Source: Nigrospora sphaerica
Taxonomy: Eukaryota; Ascomycota; Sordariomycetes; Amphisphaeriales; Apiosporaceae
Assembly (NCBI GenBank): GCA_018287875.1
Contig: JAGVVL010000009.1
Coordinates: 1,116,001-1,180,000, forward strand
DNA: 64,000 bases
Direction: 5' to 3'
Below the pieces are notes generated by a model. The model had not been told where the DNA came from. It searched no databases and was given only the letters and a program-made list of their open reading frames with translations. Position 1 is the stretch's first letter; the number at the start of each line of letters is the position of its first letter. The position numbers were made by a program, and so were the translations under genes. Positions 56,689-64,000 of the stretch are shown piece after piece.

Positions 56689-57888
56689 TGTGAAGGGTCT
56701 TTCGGGGTGAGGAAAAAGTATGGTATGGTAGGTGTGCAAGGCGAGTGGAGAGAGGGGGTATCACAAGCAGAAGTTCAAAGTAGAGAAAATACACCGAAGG
56801 CCGATGAGGGGTCGAAACTGTGTAAGCCGAGCAGGCAGCGGGGGCGACATGAGTCGGCTATTTATTCCCCAGCAGCCAGGCTGGCGCAATTACAAATAGT
56901 CCTGTCATGTCGACAACGATGGCTGGGCGCCGTGGACGACTGGGCGTCCCAAGTCTGTTTGGCTTGCTCACTTGTTCCCAAACGGGAGCGCCTATCGATG
57001 TCGCCATCTCTTAGCCATCAGGCGAGGTCCCCAAACGGGTGGCCGCGATGCCTTGCCCCACGACCCCTCATCACCCTCAACCCGCCGCTTTCGGGTCGGG
57101 CGGGGCATTGCGTGATGGGCAAGCTCGCTGGTTGGCTCCCGCCCACAGCTTGCCCAGATTATGTCATTCCATGAAGCTCTGTCCCCATCGCTCGCCAAGC
57201 CGTTGCAAACCATGAGGATGGGATGTCGCCGACCTCGAAAGCCTGGACGCGTGCAGGGACAGGCACTCTGTCAGTCGGGACAATGGCCGACGCATCCCCC
57301 CAACCTGCAGCGACAGCGAGGCCGTGCTGCTGTCTCCTGTCATCTGCTTTCCCCACGGCGCGAAAACCCGCCTCAGCCCGCTCCGACAGGCCAAAAAAAA
57401 AGTATGGTAGCCACAGGGCCTTGAGCGGGGGAGGGGGTTTCTTGGGGCTCCTTGGATGGCGGCTCGGGGAACACGCGGGTCGTCCCACCTTTACCGACCA
57501 GCCGTCCCCGACTTCCTCTCCCGTCGGCACTCGGCCGCTTCCGGTTGGCTTGCTGTCTCGGTACGAAAAGCGATCGCAAATGCGCTGCTGATGGGGTGGC
57601 CCGGCGCATGGCGTGCGAATAGATCGTCCCCGCCACCAGGCTGGCCGAGATAAGCACTGCGGCACATGCCTGCGGAGTAATATGGATTACGTATCGCGGC
57701 TCGAATTCGGCCATCTCCTTGCAACCAATATATTTTTTCAACTCCAGTCACCAAGTATGGAGGCTCACAGATCTCTATAGTACTGCTCTGTGCCGACTTG
57801 GTAACCCGGTTTTCTTGTCTACTTATATGAAGGAGTATCCGGCTTGCCCACCACGGTACGCATGCAGCACAACCAATACACGAGCGTC
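56689..57888. other. Intergenic, no gene seen
   Basis: 1.2 kb upstream of the peroxiredoxin gene and downstream of the hydrolase gene. No convincing coding segment. Confidence 0.5.
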
Positions 57889-59366
57889 TCAAGCTGCTTC
57901 ATCGGCATCAAGACCGAAACACCGCATAACGGCGAGAGAAACGGGCGAAGACCACATAACATCATTGTGACCTGTTTTGATTTAGCATGCAAAACTTTGT
58001 TACCAAATTGGGCTTCGACTCACCACCGTACGGTACGAGTTCCTCTCGTATTTCTATGTCTCTTTCGGCGGATCTGGCGATAGCCACGAATGTGCCATCG
58101 TCCCGCGTCTGCGTCTGTTCGTTCTTCCACTTGGCGAAGTCCTCATCGTCCAGAGCACTGCCCAGCAAGGGACCCACGGCCGAGCGGAAAAGAGTATCGC
58201 TTTCTGTGCATGGAATCTCCATGTCGTTCTTCGCGTGGATGATGGCGAGGCGCAGCTTCGTCCGGGTCAAGCCGACCACTGTGGCGAGGCGTTCTGCCGA
58301 TTTCCACTTGTCAACAACGAAACCCTGGAAATAGCGAAGGAGTGGCGGAACGACTCGCAGCGGCGAGAGGACGGGTATGAAGCCAGCTGCGGTGTAGCGG
58401 CTCAGCAGCGTAGGCAAGTCGGAGAAGCCGGCGACAAGGATGACGCCGGCGAACTCGATGCCCTGCATGGCAAAGTGCTCCGCCACACCACTCGTTACGG
58501 CCGTTCCTAGGCTTTGGCCCATGATGACGATGCGGTTCGATGGGACTTGGGCCACCTCCATGGCCCAGTTGACGGCGGCGGCGCCGTCGTTGATCAGACC
58601 TGCCTCGGACGGCACGCCTGTGGACTTCCCGAAGCCGCGGTAGTCAATGGCAAGAACATGATAGTTCGAAGTGTCCGTCAAAGTGTGGTAGCTGTCGGGG
58701 CGTATGGCTTGAGCAATATGGCCAGCATTCTGAGAGTCTTAGTATGGTGACACAAGCATCGGATGGACGGTAACTCGGAGAATAGTCCCGCTTACCCCGT
58801 GAACTGAAGAAGGTCAGTATCGCTTCGCGTTATAGTTTTTAAAATAAGAAAACCCGGCTTACAATAGACAACAAGACGGGCTGCTGGGTCATCCCGCAAT
58901 ATTCGGAAAGACTCGGTAGCTGTGACATCTTTGGCAAACCCTGCTGTCCTAGCCTGAAGCTTGGCTTCGTTTTTCAGGTACGATTTCAATGGAAGAATGT
59001 GCCATGCATACAGGCTTTCGCCGTCGGCTGTGTCCAAAGAGAACGGAGTAACCTGATTTTCTGGGTAGCCGCATATCAGCAAAGGGATCCCCTTCCGGCC
59101 ACGGGAGAGCGCTGGGACCAACTGGCAAAGCCCCAGTATTCAGGCCTATTAATGTCGTGCCAAAACAGGGTATTAAGCTTATGGGCGTAGAGGAAGCTGC
59201 GAGAAATTGCTCAGTTCACTGACACCCAAGAGCCTATGCGTGGGATAGCCTACTGTCGTTGGAACAACGGAAACGCGCCGAGGAAAATGAAAGCAAAGTA
59301 GAGGCCGAACGGTGCGGCAAGGCCTGCTACCAAGGGGATGCTCCAGCGGCTGGCCTGCGGCGTCAT
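57889..59366 (-). CDS. ABHD12-like membrane serine hydrolase with an 8-nt microexon
   Basis: Exons 59366-59254, 59196-59123, 59060-58863, 58803-58796, 58729-58024 and 57971-57889 give 393 residues with every phase closing. The N-terminus has one membrane segment (VAGLAAPFGLYFAFIFLG), then YAHKLNTLFWHDINRPEYWG, ESLYAWHILPL and the oxyanion-hole motif FHGNAGH. Exon 4 (TTCACGGG) supplies most of FHG and is essential. The nucleophile is Ser204 in IMGQSLGTAV; the acid is probably Asp in HAKNDMEIP, and His lies in GGHNDVMW of the last exon, followed by PVSLAVMRCFG. This arrangement matches fungal relatives of ABHD12/ABHD13 lysophospholipid or monoacylglycerol hydrolases. Substrate is unknown. Without the last splice the frame would miss the catalytic His. 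Confidence 0.88.
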
Positions 59367-61462
59367 GACGCTGGCGCTGCGATCTAGATGCTCGAGGGCA
59401 GGGCTGCGTCACGACAGCGACCAACAGGCGGATTGCCTTGGCCCAACCGATTCCTGGGGAAGGATAGGCAAGAAGCAATATCAAGCAAGCGAGTAGACGT
59501 ACGTGTGAATGCGAGGCGTTGATGGACGGTACCAATGTACAAGTAAGTAGTTTGGCTTGCCGGCTTGGTCACGCGATGACGCTCGATGCAAGACAGGGAA
59601 TGGAACCCCAGGTGGTAGGCTCCAATTCCCTGTGCAGCTGGGAGAAAGTGGGGATGTGAAGTGGTTTGAGGTCAGGCTGCAGGTGCGTACTAACAGCCCC
59701 CACGTAGCACAGCCGCGAGGTTAGGCGAAGAAGCTCCCAATGGCTGTTAGCGCTTTACTCGGGAGAGCTCGAGGGAGGTTTGAAGTCGCCATCAGCAGCA
59801 CAGACCCGATGAGAGCTGCCCTGACGGTGGAATGGAATCGGCTCATTGTCAGCCGGTGAAATATTTGACAGCACGCGGCGGTGCGAATGGACATGATGCA
59901 GGAAGCCCGCACTCTCATGATGCTGAATGGTGGACGGGTTGGCGCTGTTGGGATGCCCTCCGGTGCCCGCCATGATTGATTCGCTGCCCATCGGAACGAT
60001 AGTTAGATGCCATGGGATACCTATCACATCGAGGCGGCAAGAACCGGAAGATTCGAGCACTTTTCATCACGTCTTTGCGTAGTATGGTTTACAATTCCAA
60101 GTGTCCGGGCTAGCGACTACCTCCCATCCATCGCCCACGAAGCGTGCAGCTCAGCCAGTCATTCGCGAACCTACTGAGGCACGACAGGAAATTAGTGGCC
60201 TGTATCTACCTCGACGCTGCATACTTGCCTAGGTCGGCAGATGTTCGTACTCGTCGCCAAATCCACCACGTCGCTCGATTCGTCCCTTGTTTAGGTGATT
60301 GATGGCGACATCGTGTACTGTCGCCTCGCACGCAAGCGACACACAGGGTCTCGTGATGGAGGTAATGATGAGCGGTGATACCGGGGGACAAGAAAGTAAT
60401 CTAAAGGTTCCGTGACCAGGTGAGGAGGCTACGAGGCAAAAGCAAGCTGTGCCAGCCGAGCCAATTACAATTTTTCGGAGTCCAACAGCGGGCCCTGTAG
60501 CACTCGGCCCAGCCTATCACAAGCAAGTGAGCGACAGCAGTTGTGCAGAGGCGGAGCCGGCATGCACTTTCAATTGACGACACGCCTCGCCTTTTCCTTG
60601 GCATTTCTGCGACTGCTGCTTGCTGCTGCTGATGTTGCTTGCTGAGACACTGTGCCTTGTCTGCCAGCCCTGCCTTTGTCTCGCTCGGCCTCTTTCTCTC
60701 GCGCGCGCGCGCGCCCGCGTCTTCACCCTCGCCCTCGCCTTCTCCCTCCCTCTACCTTCCAGCCTGCCAACCAGTAAGCCCTATTAATGTCTACCTGAAC
60801 TTCTAGTTGGGGGCTACTCTGACTGGAAGCAACCGCCGACAGCTAGCCAACCAGCCACTCGGCGGCGGGGAGGAAAAGAAAAAGTCACTCGCTCGCTCCC
60901 TACGTCTACTGAGAGCTTCCCGAGCAGCTCGAGTTCCCTTCCAGGCCCAGATCCAACCAACCCAACCCGCCAGGCCAGCCCTGTCCTGTCCAGTCCGGCT
61001 CGCAAGGGACGGTCTCCCAGGCCAATCCCGTCCCATCCAATTGTTTCCCTCGGCGGCTTGGGCATGGGCGGCATCAACCCTCGCCTTGTCTTCCCCCTCC
61101 CAAAGCGCCTTCCATTCTTTCTTCACCCTGTCTCGTCTTCCTCTGATCTTGCTCGACCGGCCAGGCGTGCACCACCCTCTTTGTCTACCAGCCTTTGCCG
61201 TGCAGTGGCCCTGGCCTTGCTTCTCAAGGTTGCTACGAACGGAATGTACTAGGGAACATCCACGACCATACACCGGCGACGCGAGATATCCCCACCTGCC
61301 CCAGCAGCATCTTCTTGGAAGCTCCCCTCTACCAACATCCATATATGGATTGATCTTGCCCGCGCCCCTCTCGTTTCTCTTCGCCCGCGCTGTCCATGTC
61401 GCGCACATGACATTCCGCTTTCCTTGGGTTCCCTGAGCGAAACTGCATTCATCCCAGCCGCC
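59367..61462. other. Divergent intergenic region, no gene assigned
   Basis: About 2.1 kb between the hydrolase start (minus) and the SWC3 start (plus). A GC dinucleotide run is at 60700-60716, and CT-rich sequence precedes SWC3. A minus frame at 59755-60060 includes AGTGGHPNSANPSTIQHHES and HHVHSHRRVLSNISP but has no recognised family; I do not call it. Confidence 0.45.
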
Positions 61463-64000
61463 ATGGAGAAGAAGCGCAAGCTGCCGCCTCGAGCAGCCGC
61501 GAGGAGCGAGCACGCCGCCAAGAAACGCACGCCTAGCACTGCTGCCACGGCCACTCCTTCGGAGAGATCGCTGACGCCTGCTCCTTCGCCCTCCGCTCCA
61601 CCAGAGCCCGTAGAAGAAGAGCAACCGCTGCCGAAGTCGATTCAGCCGGGCCAGCCGCTGCCGACGGTCGAGAAAGCGCAGCCTGAGGACCTTCCTAACA
61701 AGGCCTATCAGTCCGTTCAAGAAAGGTCCGTTGTTTTCCCGTTGCTCGCTACGATAGCTACCAGTGCATTCTGGGCCATGCCTGGCTTTTGGCATTATGC
61801 TTGTGCACGTGGCCGATCGCCTGTTTGCTGACAATCTCCTTTTTACATGCAGTGGTGTCCTTGCTGAGTCGCTTACTCGATCCCGGTCAAAATGGGTTCA
61901 CGAAGGCATATTCGAGAAATACTGGACAAAGCCGTCCAAGCGAAAGGGCGTCGTAAAGGAGGAGCCCAATAACCCTCCCAAGGATAGCATGACGAAAATC
62001 GGCAATGTCACCATCACCGTCGAGCCGCACGTCATCGAAGCCACAATGTTTGCTGTTAAAGATCCGAAGCCGCCTGCTCCGACGACGACCGCGACCTTCC
62101 GGCCCATCATGCAGTACGGTCCTCCCAACGGCGTCATGCCTCCGCCTCCCAAGCCGGCTACCCCAGCGAGCGCAACCGCGACGCCAACCACGGCAGCATC
62201 GCCTTCACCGGCACCAGCTCGATCAACGACGCAGGCAGCTGTGAAGCCACCACCCTCCCCATCACAGAACACGGCCCAGCCAACAGCGCAGGCAGCTGTG
62301 AAAGCATCGCCCTCCCCATCACCTTTGCAGGCACCACCGGCTCAGCCAAACTCGCGCGCCAGTGTACCAGCGTCGCCTGTACAGGGATCGGCTCGGCCAG
62401 GGCCGCAGATGGCCGCAAAACCGGCGCCGTCGCCATTACATGGCCATATTCGCTCTCCAACGCCTTCGCAGCTTCACACCCCGAACCAATCCCAGCCACC
62501 GTCGGTTGAGGCCCCGAAGGCTGCCGCACCACCCGGTGCTGCTGCTGCTGCTGTTGCGGTCGCCGCTCTTCCTAACAGGCCGCCCTTGGCGTCGCCACGT
62601 GGTTTGGACTCTGTGCTGGCAGCACCGGGAGGGGCGGCACAGCCACCGACTCAGGTAACGCAGCCACCTCTGCGCTCGCCCTCGATGTCGGCACCAACGC
62701 ATGCCCAGCAGATGCGTTCTCCTATCAGCGCGCCTGTGCAGCAGGGTCTGTCCCACCCCCGGCCCCTACACCCGCCCATGCAGAGCCCAGGCCCGACAGC
62801 TGCTGCCGCGGCCGCCGCCCCTAGTGGAGTTGCACGCACGCCAAGGCCCCCGGCGCCGACCCCGGCACCTATGCAACCCGCGAGACCAACTACGAGTAAC
62901 GATCCAATCATCCTCGGACTGGCCGAGAGGGCCAACGAGGACCCTTACCTGCGAGGTATGATGAAGCGGGTGGCGCTAGGCAATGCTGCCCCCCACGAGC
63001 TGGCGTATTTTCAGAAGATTATCGACCAGATAACAGCCGACTACAAGAAGCGCGGTGGGCAGCAGGGCCCATCAGCAGAACGCCTCATTGTGGATGGGCG
63101 CACTGTGAAGTATCTGGCCGACGAAGTCGATGCTATTCTTGATATTGTCCTGGCTTCCAACCCGAACCAAAAGGGCGTCGACCTCAAGCCGCCTGCAAAT
63201 AGCGATGCATTGGTCATTTTATTGGTGAGGAAGGCCCTCGATGATGTCGTACTGCGCAGCATGGTCAAGAGGGTGGCTACAAATAAGACGCGGTCCAGCG
63301 ATACGACTGACCTCAAATCGACCTTGGACAAACTGAAAGACCTGTTGCCCAAAAATGCTGTCAACCCCCAAAAGGCGTTACCCTCGCCCGCTTCCTCGAC
63401 GTCCCAGGCGCAACCCGTGGACAAGGCATCCACACCATCAGCACCGCCAAGGAAGTCATCAGTCTCGTCGGCAAACAATCAACAAGCCCTGCGATCGAAA
63501 GGCCCGCCACCAAATCCGAAACCCGAGATTTCCGCCGTCGTGTTTGAATTTGCTGGTGGTACCGGTGACAGGTACTTGTTTCCCAAATTCAGCATCCTCG
63601 AGTACCAGCCCGGCGCCTCGTCACTGCTGGCATCGTTCCTGATCGTCCGAAAGGGCAGCAAGTCAGAGTATGGAGGGAACCCTGCTCTCGACTACTACCA
63701 GCCCGTGACGATCCGTATTCAGTCGAACTCGGGGAAGCACCTGGAGAATATCGCACGGGTAGTCGCTCCACAAGACGAAGTTCGCCGGTATATGGACGAC
63801 GTCATGGATAACATGACGAGGGCCGAGTATGTCTTATTGGCCATGCGTCTGCCCCGCGATGTTTCTGGCGACCATGCAGAGGAAGCCGAGTCAGAGACGC
63901 CGAAATCAGACACGCAAATACAGCAACAGCAGGCACAAGAACAGCAGCAGCATAACCCCCCGGGTGTCCTCTGGACCACCAAGGCGGCGACGTCAAAGGT
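61463..64000 (+). CDS. SWC3: SWR1 chromatin-remodelling complex subunit Swc3, 3' end cut by window edge
   Basis: Exon 1 is 61463-61725 and exon 2 runs from 61853 to the window edge, open throughout (GTCCGT donor, TGCAG acceptor; junction VQESGVLAESLTRSRSKWV). At least 803 residues are visible. The start MEKKRKLPPRAAARSEHAAK and the conserved block KWVHEGIFEKYWTKPSKRKG, followed by PPKDSMTKIGNVTITVEPHV, are the signature of the fungal Swc3 N-terminal domain. The middle is a long Pro/Ala/Ser-rich low-complexity stretch, then a helical part (DPIILGLAERANEDPYLRGM, AYFQKIIDQITADYKK) and a folded C-terminal part (ISAVVFEFAGGTGDRYLFPK, AEYVLLAMRLPRD). SWR1 exchanges histone H2A for H2A.Z in nucleosomes. 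The C-terminus ends in a polyglutamine tract as far as visible. Confidence 0.88.

Noticed and set aside
60803..61834. 343-codon minus-strand open frame
   Set aside because: Antisense to the SWC3 promoter and first exon; Arg/Gly/Ser-rich without structure.
1..64000. Intact transposons, CRISPR arrays, rRNA genes
   Set aside because: No transposase, reverse transcriptase or integrase motifs, no regular spacer-repeat pattern and no recognisable 5S or rDNA sequence were seen by eye.

Overview
This is nuclear DNA of a filamentous ascomycete (Pezizomycotina, most likely Sordariomycetes). The evidence is short introns (about 48-140 nt) with GTRNGY donors and YAG acceptors, GC-rich coding sequence, a HET-domain protein, a LaeA-like methyltransferase, fungus-specific genes (RCF1, RTC5, SWC3, a Ral2-type kelch protein) and secreted wall- and protein-degrading enzymes. 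I see no tRNA, rRNA, intact transposon or CRISPR array. Most genes are spliced, so I rebuilt exon-intron models by hand from splice sites, reading-frame closure and recognised family motifs. Exon coordinates are in each entry.

Left part (1-15 kb): a beta-1,6-glucanase cut by the window edge, a PLAC8 Cys-rich protein, then mitochondrial and housekeeping genes (LYRM2-like, bL36m, threonine dehydratase ILV1, respiratory supercomplex factor RCF1, histone N-acetyltransferase NAT4) and a large HET-domain protein. Middle (15-33 kb) is more accessory: unassigned coding-like segments, a long stretch without genes, a ten-exon LaeA-like methyltransferase containing a 7-nt microexon, a second unrelated methyltransferase, an OmdA/YdeI-like protein with an apparent frameshift, then a divergent pair formed by a Dal5-type transporter and a TauD/JLP1-type sulfonate dioxygenase, followed by the WSS1-type DNA-protein crosslink protease.

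Right part (33-64 kb): a pepsin-like secreted protease with an unusual Gly/Ser/Gln-rich repeat block between propeptide and catalytic domain, a small six-cysteine secreted protein divergent from a 150-residue unknown protein, RTC5, a possible small spliced gene, a Ral2-type kelch protein, a 7-kb stretch with no recognisable gene, a 1-Cys peroxiredoxin, an ABHD12-like membrane hydrolase containing an 8-nt microexon, and SWC3 of the SWR1 chromatin remodeller, cut by the right edge.

The clearest functional linkage is the transporter-dioxygenase pair at 27.4-31.6 kb, a likely sulfonate (taurine-type) uptake and desulfonation unit. I found no PKS, NRPS or terpene synthase, so I do not call a biosynthetic cluster around the two methyltransferases.
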